From assembly GCA_018500075.1 (NCBI GenBank), contig JAHBAN010000104.1, forward strand, positions 1 through 9,113: a stretch of DNA of 9,113 nt, read 5' to 3'. The DNA comes from Flavobacteriia bacterium. Its GTDB lineage: Bacteria; Bacteroidota; Bacteroidia; Flavobacteriales; Flavobacteriaceae. The position numbers and the translations under genes are program-made. Position 1 is the stretch's first letter. The number at the start of each line of letters is the position of its first letter. Shown piece after piece: positions 1 through 6,191 of the stretch. The notes under the pieces are model-generated. The model was not told the DNA's origin and did not search any database. It saw nothing but the letters and a program-made list of their open reading frames with translations.

Positions 1-1477
1 CCGCCGGGGTCGGCGGGGCCCCCGGCAGGGGGGGCCGGTTGCGCACACCCCAAGGCAGCCGCTCCTCCGCGGGGGTGATCGCCACATGGGCGGGCCGCTT
101 CCAGAGCGGTTGCCCCGCCTCGGAGCGCCCCATGCGCGCGGCGGCATAAAGATCGGGCGCAAAGACCTGCACATCGCGCCATTGGGAGCCTTGGGCCTTG
201 TGGATCGTCACCGCCGCGCCATGCAAAAACGCCGCCCCCATGCGGGCGGCAAAGGGGATAAACGGCTCCTCCTCATCGGGCATCTCGATCTTGACGATCG
301 AGGCGGCCGAGACTTGCGGGTCTTCTGCGCCAACCACATGAAGGCGCGAGAAACCGGGCTTGCGGCCCGGCCCGAGATAGATCACCTGCGCGCCCTTGAT
401 GAGGCCACGCGCCTCCAGATCGAGCCGCTTCTTGCGGTGTTTGAGCGGCAGCTCCAACCCGTCACAAATCAGCGGTTCGCCCTCCAGAAGCGCATCAACC
501 GGGGCGTCATAGACCCGACGGAAGGCATTGATCAGGCGAATGCGCGTCGCATTGCGCCAGACAAGAACCGGGCTGCGCGCCATCAAATCCACCTCCACGC
601 GCGGGCTCCAGACCACCCGTTCGTCGCGCGCGGCGGCCTCCTCGATCATCCGCTCAAAAGCCTCAAAGCCAAGCTCGGGATCAGCCAGAGCATGGGCCAG
701 ATCAAGGATCGGGTTGTTCGCGTCCTGACGGTGAATGCGGCTCAGGTTGAGCACAGCGGGCGCGGGCAGCTTTTCAAAGACCATCGTGCCGGACTGGTTG
801 ACCGGCGCAAGCTGGGCCGGATCGCCAAAGAGAATGAGGCTCGGGAAAATCTCCTTGAGGTCTTCAAACTGCTTGTCATCCAGCATCGAGGCTTCGTCGA
901 TCATCCCGACATCGAGCGGCTCGTCGCGCCGCTTCCAGCCGGTGATAAAGTCAGAGCCGCGCAGCCCCGCGGCGGCGAGGGCCGCCGGAATCGACTTATT
1001 GGCCTGATAAAACGCATAGGCGCGCTCAAGCGCGACTTCGGTCAGCCCTTCGATCTCGGGCTTTTCGCCCTGCCCTGTGAGCCATTCGGCAATGCGCTCA
1101 TACTCGGGGTCATAGACCGGCGAGTAGAGGATACGGTGAATTGTCGTGGCGGGCACACCGCGCATCCGCAAGACGCTTGCTGCCTTGTTGGTGGGCGCGA
1201 GAATGGCCAGCGTGCGGCGGTCTTTGCGCTTTTTGCCTTCATAATCGGCAGAGACCACATCCAGCCCCGCCTCCTCCATCGCCCGATAGAGCGAGGCGAG
1301 CAGCAGGGTCTTGCCCGAGCCGGCCTTGCCGGTGATGGCCAGCGTTTTGTTGGCGCCGCCTTGGGGCGGCTGCAGCAGGGCGTTTTCGATATCGATACCG
1401 GCAGGGCGCAGAACCTCTGCGACGCGATCAAAGACTTCGGCCTGATCTTCGGACAGCTGTGTGATCTCTGTGTTCAT
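1..1477 (-). CDS. RecD-like superfamily 1 DNA helicase / AAA ATPase, 3' end cut by window edge
   Basis: The frame from the ATG at 1475-1477 stays open for about 492 codons to the left edge. Helicase motifs appear in order: Walker A GKAGSGKT (residues 50-57), motif Ia-like LAPTNKAAS, Walker B MIDEASM, motif III LFGDPAQLAPV, LSRIHRQD (motif IV-like), and motif V HKAQGSQW. This is the AAA_30 plus UvrD_C_2 layout of stand-alone RecD-like ATP-dependent helicases; these translocate on DNA using ATP and are cytoplasmic. There is no RecBC partner here, so a role in recombination or repair is inferred. An AGGG lies about 9 bases before the ATG. The gene follows luxI by 48 bases on the same strand, but nothing ties it to quorum sensing. 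Oddity: at the C-terminus the usual motif VI VAITRA reads VAITPA, and the last ~12 residues are mostly Pro, Gly and Ala. The family assignment is secure; the final ~35 codons are suspect. Confidence 0.88.
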   Translation of the reverse strand, partial: MNTEITQLSEDQAEVFDRVAEVLRPAGIDIENALLQPPQGGANKTLAITGKAGSGKTLLLASLYRAMEEAGLDVVSADYEGKKRKDRRTLAILAPTNKAASVLRMRGVPATTIHRILYSPVYDPEYERIAEWLTGQGEKPEIEGLTEVALERAYAFYQANKSIPAALAAAGLRGSDFITGWKRRDEPLDVGMIDEASMLDDKQFEDLKEIFPSLILFGDPAQLAPVNQSGTMVFEKLPAPAVLNLSRIHRQDANNPILDLAHALADPELGFEAFERMIEEAAARDERVVWSPRVEVDLMARSPVLVWRNATRIRLINAFRRVYDAPVDALLEGEPLICDGLELPLKHRKKRLDLEARGLIKGAQVIYLGPGRKPGFSRLHVVGAEDPQVSAASIVKIEMPDEEEPFIPFAARMGAAFLHGAAVTIHKAQGSQWRDVQVFAPDLYAAARMGRSEAGQPLWKRPAHVAITPAEERLPWGVRNRPPLPGAPPTPA

Positions 1478-1525
1478 GCGCGCGACCCTAGAGCCTTTCG
1501 CGCGCGCTTTGAATGGGCAAAAAGC

Positions 1526-2161
1526 CTAAGCGGCGTTTGATTTCGGGGCGGCTTTGGCCCCGAAGGCGCGGCGATACCAATGGTGCATCAGGGCTTCGCT
1601 GAGCTGGGCCTTTTTGAGCAGCCGCGCCTTGGCGCGCGGGCTATAGCTCCAGAGGCCGAGGCTGGTTTTGCTGCGGCCCTGTCCTGCGCTGCCGAGCACC
1701 TCGGGGCTGGCCCCGATCTGGCGATAAATCCGCTCCATCGGCGCATCAAACACCCCGAGAAAATGCGTCAGGCCCTGCCCCTCCATGAGCGTGGCCCCTG
1801 CCAGCATGAGCCGCGCGGCGGTGCGCGGGCTGGCGCTGGCGCTCAGACAAAAGCGGGTGCACTCCCAGACAAAGGGGCTTTGCACCGGGGCGCCGTCTGA
1901 CAGATGTTGGAAATGCTCGTGGGTCATGCAGCGGCCCGTGGTCGGCAAAAAGCGCATCGAGCCGCCATGAAGCCCGTCGGGGCGCTGCCAGATCACATAG
2001 AGCGGGTTGAGCGCGTCATAGGGGTCGCGCTCCTCGCCGTCTGCGCTCACGCTGACCTCCCAGCCGAGGCGCTCGGAGAACTGCTTGGCGCGGTCCTGAA
2101 ACATGGCGCCCGCCAAGCGGCTCTGCGTGCTCAGGCTGTCGGCGTAGAGGAATCTGATCAT
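1526..2161 (-). CDS. luxI: LuxI-family acyl-homoserine-lactone synthase
   Basis: This 211-residue protein has the expected LuxI length and carries the conserved synthase residues: Arg24, Phe28, Trp34, the E44-x-D46-x-x-D49 acidic cluster, Arg70, Phe84, Glu100 and Arg103. LuxI enzymes have a GNAT-like fold and make N-acyl-homoserine lactones from S-adenosylmethionine and acyl-ACP in the cytoplasm. The acyl chain cannot be predicted from the sequence. The ATG at 2159-2161 is preceded by GAAGGG at a spacing of six bases, and no better start exists upstream. It lies 96 bases downstream of luxR on the same strand. That gap holds a GTTAAC-containing element nearly matching one before the luxR unit, so luxI may have its own promoter as well as read-through. 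The stop is TAG. The Lys/Arg/Ala-rich tail after residue ~175 is less conserved in this family. Confidence 0.95.
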   Translation of the reverse strand: MIRFLYADSLSTQSRLAGAMFQDRAKQFSERLGWEVSVSADGEERDPYDALNPLYVIWQRPDGLHGGSMRFLPTTGRCMTHEHFQHLSDGAPVQSPFVWECTRFCLSASASPRTAARLMLAGATLMEGQGLTHFLGVFDAPMERIYRQIGASPEVLGSAGQGRSKTSLGLWSYSPRAKARLLKKAQLSEALMHHWYRRAFGAKAAPKSNAA

Positions 2162-2204
2162 GCTTAACCCTTCGTAAATGCTGCGAGGGGTGTAGGGCGC
2201 ATGG

Positions 2205-2220
2205 GTTAACAGACCTTAAG
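2205..2220 (-). promoter_or_regulatory. Candidate regulatory element upstream of luxI (GTTAAC-N5-TTAAG)
   Basis: On the plus strand this reads GTTAACAGACCTTAAG, in the 96-base gap between luxR and luxI and about 44 bases before the luxI ATG. It closely resembles the element at 3156-3172 before the luxR unit, in the same orientation relative to the gene. The two TTAA cores are six bases apart, one fewer than in the CtrA consensus TTAA-N7-TTAA, so CtrA binding is uncertain here. A further TTAACCC half-site (2164-2170) overlaps the luxI leader. Function is inferred only from similarity and position. Confidence 0.35.
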
Positions 2221-2257
2221 GGCAGCGCGCGCTTCTCGGGCAGGGAGCGGGCGCGGA

Positions 2258-2965
2258 TCAGACAATAATCAGACCGTGTTGCAGCGCGCGTGCGACCGCG
2301 TGGGTGGTATTGGCCGCGCCCAGCTTGAAGCGGGCGGATTCGATATAGACCCGCAAGGTATGCTCCGAAATCGAGAGCGTATTGGCGACCTGCGCGCGCG
2401 AATAGCCCATGGCGAGAAAGGTCATCGCGTCGACCTCGCGGGGCGAGAGGGCGCGGGCGGCTTCGGGCGCACGATCTGGCTCGAACTCGAGCGCCTTCTG
2501 GTTGAAATAATGGCCGACAAGGATCAGCTCGCGCCGCGCCGCCTCGATCTTGCTGGCCCAAGTGGCATCATCGCAATGATGGCTCACTGTAAACAGCGCA
2601 AACTGCCCGCTCGGGCCGCGGATCGGCACAGAAAACCCCTGATTGCCCACACCATGCGCAAGGGCTTCGGCCTGAAAGGCCTTGGCGGCCTTGCCAGACC
2701 AGTCAAGCATCTTCCAATCGACCGGATGAAAGCGCTGGAAGCAGCCCGCCACAACAGGGTCGGTCCTGAGATAATCACGTTCGATATAGAGCTGCACCCA
2801 GACCGGGCTATAGGTTCCGCAGCCGTATTGCGTGCCTGTGCCGCTGACCCAATGGTAGACAAGATGATCGACCTGAAAGTAGTCGCGCAACCGTTCGGAG
2901 AGCGCCTGCAACTGGGGCAGATCAGAGGCCTGTTCCAGAGCCTCCAACATCGCGACAAAGCTCAT
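2258..2965 (-). CDS. luxR: LuxR-family acyl-homoserine-lactone-responsive transcriptional regulator
   Basis: From the ATG at 2965 the product is 235 residues, almost the length of TraR (234). The N-terminal autoinducer-binding domain has Trp56, Tyr60, Asp69, Pro70 and Trp84, exactly one off TraR Trp57, Tyr61, Asp70, Pro71 and Trp85. The C-terminal GerE-type helix-turn-helix (about 173-235) begins LSPREVD, with Glu177 and Gly187 matching TraR Glu178 and Gly188. It should therefore bind an AHL and then DNA; the cognate synthase is the luxI just downstream. Start choice: ATG 2965 fits the family length and limits overlap with the upstream small ORF to 44 bases. A GTG at 2986 preceded by GGGGGAG, or an ATG at 3001, would add 7 or 12 residues. 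Recognition of a particular lux box cannot be read from the sequence. The identity is firm; the start is moderately sure. Confidence 0.94.
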   Translation of the reverse strand: MSFVAMLEALEQASDLPQLQALSERLRDYFQVDHLVYHWVSGTGTQYGCGTYSPVWVQLYIERDYLRTDPVVAGCFQRFHPVDWKMLDWSGKAAKAFQAEALAHGVGNQGFSVPIRGPSGQFALFTVSHHCDDATWASKIEAARRELILVGHYFNQKALEFEPDRAPEAARALSPREVDAMTFLAMGYSRAQVANTLSISEHTLRVYIESARFKLGAANTTHAVARALQHGLIIV

Positions 2966-3134
2966 GCTGTCTTGCGTTCGCGCCACGCGCGTCTCCCCCA
3001 TGAGGCACCGACACCAGCTCGCACGCTGCCAGAAGCACCGTGTCATCCAACTGCTCGGCGAGCTTGGGCAGGCCATTGGCCGTGGCAAAGCTGCGCAGGT
3101 CACTCAGAACGTCTAGTATCCAGTCATTCTTCAT
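2922..3134 (-). CDS. Small protein of unknown function upstream of and overlapping luxR
   Basis: This is a 70-residue ORF from the ATG at 3132-3134, preceded by AAAGGCGAG about seven bases upstream. The N-terminal ~40 residues look like a real acidic helical protein: MKNDWILDVLSDL, then LAEQLDDT and an Ala/Leu-rich stretch. The C-terminal ~25 residues are Gly/Ala/Arg-rich and overlap the luxR start in another frame, so they may be under little constraint. I recall similar short ORFs directly before luxR in Roseobacter-group genomes, but could not verify this. There is no signal peptide, membrane segment or recognisable domain. The overlap suggests translational coupling with luxR, and the ORF would be the first gene transcribed behind the CtrA-like box. 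A role as a modulator of LuxR is possible but speculative. It could also be a leader ORF whose translation sets luxR expression. Confidence 0.6.
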   Translation of the reverse strand: MKNDWILDVLSDLRSFATANGLPKLAEQLDDTVLLAACELVSVPHGGDARGANARQHELCRDVGGSGTGL

Positions 3135-3137
3135 CGC

Positions 3138-3216
3138 AATACTCGCCTTTGAAGGGTTAACGAACCATTAACAGAACCCTACCACGGCGGTGAATTTAAA
3201 CCTATTCGCGAGTATT
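3138..3216. repeat. Spaced 9-bp inverted repeat flanking the luxR-unit promoter region
   Basis: AATACTCGC (3138-3146) and GCGAGTATT (3208-3216) are perfect reverse complements separated by 61 bases. They bracket the TTAA-N7-TTAAC box at 3157-3172 and lie immediately before the small ORF start. The distal arm lies in TATTCGCGAGTATT, itself near-palindromic. The pair could be two half-sites for a dimeric regulator, possibly with looping, but a chance match in this AT-richer gap is not excluded. Confidence 0.3.
3156..3172 (-). promoter_or_regulatory. CtrA-type binding box before the luxR transcription unit
   Basis: The plus strand reads GTTAACGAACCATTAAC. Positions 3157-3172 match the alphaproteobacterial CtrA full-site consensus TTAA-N7-TTAAC exactly. 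It sits about 22 bases upstream of the small ORF start, inside a perfect AGGGTT (3153-3158) / AACCCT (3175-3180) interrupted palindrome. CtrA is a phosphorylated response regulator that controls cell cycle, motility and differentiation genes, and in roseobacters it is connected with quorum sensing. Being so close to the start codon, the box could overlap the core promoter and either activate or repress. Binding is inferred from sequence only. Confidence 0.5.
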
Positions 3217-3265
3217 CCTTCCCCAAAAACAGGGAGGCCGCCAAATTTAAGCCCTTGAAAAGACA

Positions 3266-3297
3266 AGCCCCGCATCTGGGAGGCCAAATGCGGGGCT
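3266..3297 (-). terminator. Intrinsic terminator downstream of ccr
   Basis: AGCCCCGCAT (3266-3275) pairs perfectly with ATGCGGGGCT (3288-3297) around a 12-base loop. On the minus strand the G+C-rich hairpin is followed by a T-rich run, TTGTCTTTTC. It begins 28 bases after the ccr stop, in the right place to end ccr transcription and to insulate the downstream luxR unit, which must then use its own promoter in 3135-3265. Confidence 0.75.
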
Positions 3298-3313
3298 GTT
3301 AACAGGTGTTAAG
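3298..3313 (-). promoter_or_regulatory. Third GTTAAC-N5-TTAAG element, between the ccr stop and its terminator
   Basis: GTTAACAGGTGTTAAG differs from the luxI-upstream copy at 2205-2220 only in the three central bases. It lies just beyond the ccr stop codon and before the terminator hairpin. This is an odd place for a promoter operator, but it is within 140 bases of the luxR-unit box. The TTAA spacing is six. It is listed because of the resemblance; function is doubtful. Confidence 0.2.
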
Positions 3314-3324
3314 AGGGCGGCGCG

Positions 3325-4611
3325 TTAGCGGCCTGCCGCGATCACATCATCCAAGGTGCGCAAGCCCGTTTTGGGCGCTTGCACGAGCACAGACATATTG
3401 CCCGGCTTATGCTCGTTGCGCATCATTTTGATGTGGGCCGCGGGGATGTCCTCCCAAGGGAACACTTCTGACATACAAGGATCAAGGCGACGCTCGATCA
3501 TCAGGCGGTTGGCCGATGCGGCCTGCTTGAGATGGGCAAAGTGGCTGCCTTGAACGCGCTTCTGGTGCATCCAGAGATAGCGCACATCAAAGGTGCAGTT
3601 GAAGCCCGAGGTGCCCGCGCAGATCACGACCATACCGCCCTTTTTGCAAACAAATGTCGAGACCGGGAAGGTCGCCTCGCCGGGGTGTTCAAAGACGATG
3701 TCAACATTGTTGCCCTTGCCCGTGATGTCCCAGATCGCCTTGCCGAACTTGCGCACTTCTTTGAACCATTCGGCATATTCGGGCGTGTTGACTGTCGGAA
3801 GCTGACCCCAGCAGGAGAAATCCTTGCGGTTGATCACGCCTTTGGCACCAAGACCCATCACAAACTCGCGCTTGTCCTCGTCAGAGATGACGCCGATCGC
3901 ATTGCCGCCGGCGGCGTTGATGAGCTGGATCGCATAGGAGCCAAGACCGCCTGACGCGCCCCAGACCAGCACGTTCTGGCCGGGCTTCAGCTCGTGGGGG
4001 TGGTGGCCAAAGAGCATCCGGTAAGCTGTGGCCAAGGTGAGCGTGTAGCAGGCGCTCTCTTCCCATGTGAGATGCTTGGGCCGTGGCAAAAGCTGCTGGG
4101 CCTGCACATTGGTGAACTGGGCAAAAGAGCCGTCGGGCGTTTCATAGCCCCAGATGCGCTGGCTCGGAGAATACATCGGGTCGCCGCCGTTGCACTCTTC
4201 GTCGTCGCCGTCATCCTGGTTGCAGTGAATGACAACTTCGTCACCGACTTTCCAGTTTTTCACAGCCGAGCCAACCGCCCAAACGATCCCCGAGGCATCA
4301 GAGCCGGCGATGTGATAGGGCTGGCCGTGGCTGTCAAACGGGCTGATCGGAACACCGAGGCCCGCCCAAACACCATTGTAGTTGACGCCTGCGGCCATCA
4401 CCAAAACGAGGACTTCGTGACTGTCGAGCACGGGTGTGTCAACGACCTCGACCTGAAAGCTCTTGTCCGGCTCGCCGTGACGCTCGCGGCGGATGGCCCA
4501 AGCATACATCTGCTTTGGCACATGGCCGAGAGGCGGCATTTCGCCCACTTCATAAAGGTCTTTTTCGGGCGCTTCATAAGGCGTTGCGCCTGTTTCGGTG
4601 TCCAAGGCCAT
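3325..4611 (-). CDS. ccr: Crotonyl-CoA carboxylase/reductase
   Basis: This 428-residue protein has the full length of the Rhodobacter enzyme (about 429). Ccr reductively carboxylates crotonyl-CoA with NADPH and CO2 to (2S)-ethylmalonyl-CoA, the key step of the ethylmalonyl-CoA pathway. It is a cytoplasmic medium-chain dehydrogenase/reductase: an ADH_N-like region (about 60-190), then a Rossmann domain with GASGGLG at 218-224. Candidate CO2-pocket residues, by comparison with the Kitasatospora enzyme (Asn81, Phe170, Glu171, His365), are the Asn of N77-Y-N79, Tyr156, Glu157 and His350. Other hallmarks are GEMPPLGHVPK near the N-terminus and the acidic HCNQDDGDDEECNGGDP loop at 129-145. The ATG follows GGAG by seven bases. 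It lies 147 bases behind the acyltransferase gene and ends in a hairpin terminator. An ordinary quinone reductase is excluded by the acidic loop and the end-to-end Ccr character. Confidence 0.97.
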   Translation of the reverse strand: MALDTETGATPYEAPEKDLYEVGEMPPLGHVPKQMYAWAIRRERHGEPDKSFQVEVVDTPVLDSHEVLVLVMAAGVNYNGVWAGLGVPISPFDSHGQPYHIAGSDASGIVWAVGSAVKNWKVGDEVVIHCNQDDGDDEECNGGDPMYSPSQRIWGYETPDGSFAQFTNVQAQQLLPRPKHLTWEESACYTLTLATAYRMLFGHHPHELKPGQNVLVWGASGGLGSYAIQLINAAGGNAIGVISDEDKREFVMGLGAKGVINRKDFSCWGQLPTVNTPEYAEWFKEVRKFGKAIWDITGKGNNVDIVFEHPGEATFPVSTFVCKKGGMVVICAGTSGFNCTFDVRYLWMHQKRVQGSHFAHLKQAASANRLMIERRLDPCMSEVFPWEDIPAAHIKMMRNEHKPGNMSVLVQAPKTGLRTLDDVIAAGR

Positions 4612-4643
4612 CTGTTTACTCCATTGCCTGAGGCGTGGCTCTG

Positions 4644-4654
4644 CTGCACTGCAG
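4644..4654. repeat. 11-bp perfect palindrome in the ccr leader
   Basis: CTGCACTGCAG is a perfect palindrome with one central base, 33 to 43 bases upstream of the ccr start codon, so it probably lies in the 5' untranslated region or near the transcription start. It could be an operator or a small hairpin. It is short enough that chance is plausible. Confidence 0.25.
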
Positions 4655-4689
4655 AATCGCGTTTACGACCCAAGAGGTAACGAGCTTCA

Positions 4690-4704
4690 CGCAACTTTGC
4701 AACG
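4690..4704 (-). promoter_or_regulatory. Candidate ccr operator: tandem GCAAC repeat with a TTTGCAA core
   Basis: CGCAACTTTGCAACG contains two direct GCAAC copies eight bases apart and the core TTTGCAA. Regulators of the RamB/ScfR (PccR) type, which sense short-chain acyl-CoA status, bind TTTGCAAA-like sites in alphaproteobacteria, and this region lies upstream of a crotonyl-CoA enzyme gene. It is 79 to 93 bases before the ccr ATG. An AT-rich stretch (4712-4733) just upstream on the minus strand is the likeliest core promoter of the 147-base gap, although I could not fix -35 and -10 boxes. The assignment is an inference from motif resemblance. Confidence 0.35.
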
Positions 4705-4758
4705 TCATTTGGCTATTTTTTGTAATTTTATAACCGAGCGGACGCAGAAAATACTTCG

Positions 4759-6114
4759 CTATCGCAGCAAATGTGCAATCGAATTGGCATAATACTGCAC
4801 CAGAGGCCGCCCCTCGTCTGTAATCTGGTAGCGCCCTGCGGTCTCACGGACAAAGCCGCGCGCCACAAGATTGCGCAGCCCGTAGTCCACCGCATAACTC
4901 ATATCTTCGCGCGGGGCGTGAATATGCGCCTCGGGCATGGCCGCGACAAGCTCTGCGAAAGCCGCGCCATAGGCCGCGCGGCTGAGGGGCGCTTGGGCGG
5001 TCAGAAAGACCTGCGCCGCCAGCGGCACGGGCAAGACCGGCACAACCGCGCCGATCCGCTGCATCAGGTCTTGGGCCAGAGCGTCGATGTCGGGCGGGGC
5101 CGTGGCACAGGCCGCGCGCAGCGACAGCGGCGCTCCAAAGCTCACGGCGGCATAGCCAAAGCGGTGATAGCGCCCGGTGGCCCAGCGCCACGTGATGCGC
5201 CAGATGTATTTCAGCACAACCGAAATGCGCGCCCCAAAACGCCTGTCGCCGCGCTGCGCGGCGGCCACGAGGATCTTGTCTTCAAAGACCCGGTCATAAT
5301 TGATCGCGACCGGAATAAAGACAACATCCCGCCCCGTCGCGTCATAGCCATCCATTATATAACGCAGAATGCCGAGCTTGGGCTTGCCCAGCGCCCCGTC
5401 AAGCGACAGCCCGCCTTCGGGGAAAACCGCCTGTGTCACGCCCCCCTCTGTGGCCAGCGCCACATAGCGCGCCAGCACACGGCGGTAGAGGTCGCCCCGC
5501 GAGCGGCGCCGGATAAAATAGGCGCCCATCGCCCTGATCAGGCGCGACAGCGGCCAGACCCGCGCCCATTCTCCCACCGCATAAGACAGCGCGCTCTGTT
5601 CGGCGGCCAGATATGTGACGAGCACATAATCCATATTGCTGCGGTGGTTCATCACAAAGACCACCGTGGCATCGCGGTCGATCTGGGCGAGGGTTTCGCC
5701 GGCGTGGTGGCCAAGGCGCACGCGGTAGAGCCGGCGCGAGATAAAGCGCGCCAAGCGGATTGCAAAGCCATAGTAGAGCGTGGCGCTGAAGGAGGGGACA
5801 ATCTCGCGGGCATAGCGGCGGGCGCGCTCGAAGGCCACGTTTTCGGGCACCCCTTCGGCGCGGGCGTGATCCGATATCGCGGCCCAGACCGCGCCATCAT
5901 AGATCAGCCGTTGGATCATATCGTGCCGCCGCGCCAACTTGAACGGCTCGATCGGCCGCGTCAGGCGGGTGTTGAGCTGCGCCACCGCCCGTTCCATGCG
6001 GCGGCGAAAGAACCAGCGCACCGAGGGAAACAGAAAATGCGAGGCAAAGGTCACCGCCGCGAAAAGCAGAATAACCACCAATAGCCAAAGCGGAAGGGCG
6101 ACGGGCTGAAACAT
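4759..6114 (-). CDS. PlsB-type glycerol-3-phosphate / lysophosphatidate acyltransferase, membrane-anchored
   Basis: The product is 451 residues from the ATG at 6112-6114; a TTG at 6130-6132 would add six. A single hydrophobic segment near the N-terminus (about residues 5-30) precedes a basic stretch, suggesting an inner-membrane anchor with a cytoplasmic catalytic domain. The four acyltransferase blocks are present: NHRSNMD (the H-x4-D catalytic motif, His157/Asp162 from this start), GAYFIRR, FPEGGLS, and VFIPVAINYDR. This is the PlsB/GPAT signature, used to acylate glycerol-3-phosphate or lysophosphatidate in phospholipid synthesis. At 451 residues it is far shorter than E. coli PlsB (about 800), so the exact substrate is open. 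The C-terminal ~100 residues resemble the extension of GPAT-like proteins. It lies between ccr and ecm, divergent from ecm, and could be co-transcribed with ccr. I see no strong ribosome-binding site. Confidence 0.85.
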   Translation of the reverse strand: MFQPVALPLWLLVVILLFAAVTFASHFLFPSVRWFFRRRMERAVAQLNTRLTRPIEPFKLARRHDMIQRLIYDGAVWAAISDHARAEGVPENVAFERARRYAREIVPSFSATLYYGFAIRLARFISRRLYRVRLGHHAGETLAQIDRDATVVFVMNHRSNMDYVLVTYLAAEQSALSYAVGEWARVWPLSRLIRAMGAYFIRRRSRGDLYRRVLARYVALATEGGVTQAVFPEGGLSLDGALGKPKLGILRYIMDGYDATGRDVVFIPVAINYDRVFEDKILVAAAQRGDRRFGARISVVLKYIWRITWRWATGRYHRFGYAAVSFGAPLSLRAACATAPPDIDALAQDLMQRIGAVVPVLPVPLAAQVFLTAQAPLSRAAYGAAFAELVAAMPEAHIHAPREDMSYAVDYGLRNLVARGFVRETAGRYQITDEGRPLVQYYANSIAHLLR

Positions 6115-6191
6115 GATCCAGTTTTGCCACAACCGCAGAGTGATGCAAGAAGATTGGATCTGCCGCCCGGAGAATGCCGCAACGCAGCGAA

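Noticed and set aside
1478..1525. GCGCGC-rich stretch between luxI and the helicase as a terminator
   Set aside because: No stem of useful length followed by a T-run on the minus strand could be found.
86..1540. Long plus-strand open frame opposite the helicase gene
   Set aside because: It is the antisense of a gene with a complete set of helicase motifs; its translation is Arg/Gly/His-rich with no recognisable domain.
2164..2209. TTAACCC / GGGTTAA inverted repeat before luxI as a lux box or terminator
   Set aside because: The arms are 7 bases and 32 bases apart, too far for a lux box (about 20 bp, contiguous) or a compact terminator; the TTAA content is better treated as part of the GTTAAC element.
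2276..3160. Plus-strand open frame of 294 codons opposite luxR and the small ORF
   Set aside because: Antisense shadow of luxR, whose conserved residues are clear; high G+C at third positions keeps opposite frames open.
4771..6084. Plus-strand open frame of 437 codons opposite the acyltransferase
   Set aside because: Its product has no hydrophobic or domain pattern and mirrors the acyltransferase codons; it has no promoter or ribosome-binding site of its own.
6115..6132. TTG start adding six residues to the acyltransferase
   Set aside because: Rare start codon without a clear ribosome-binding site; the ATG at 6112-6114 is simpler and keeps the hydrophobic segment.
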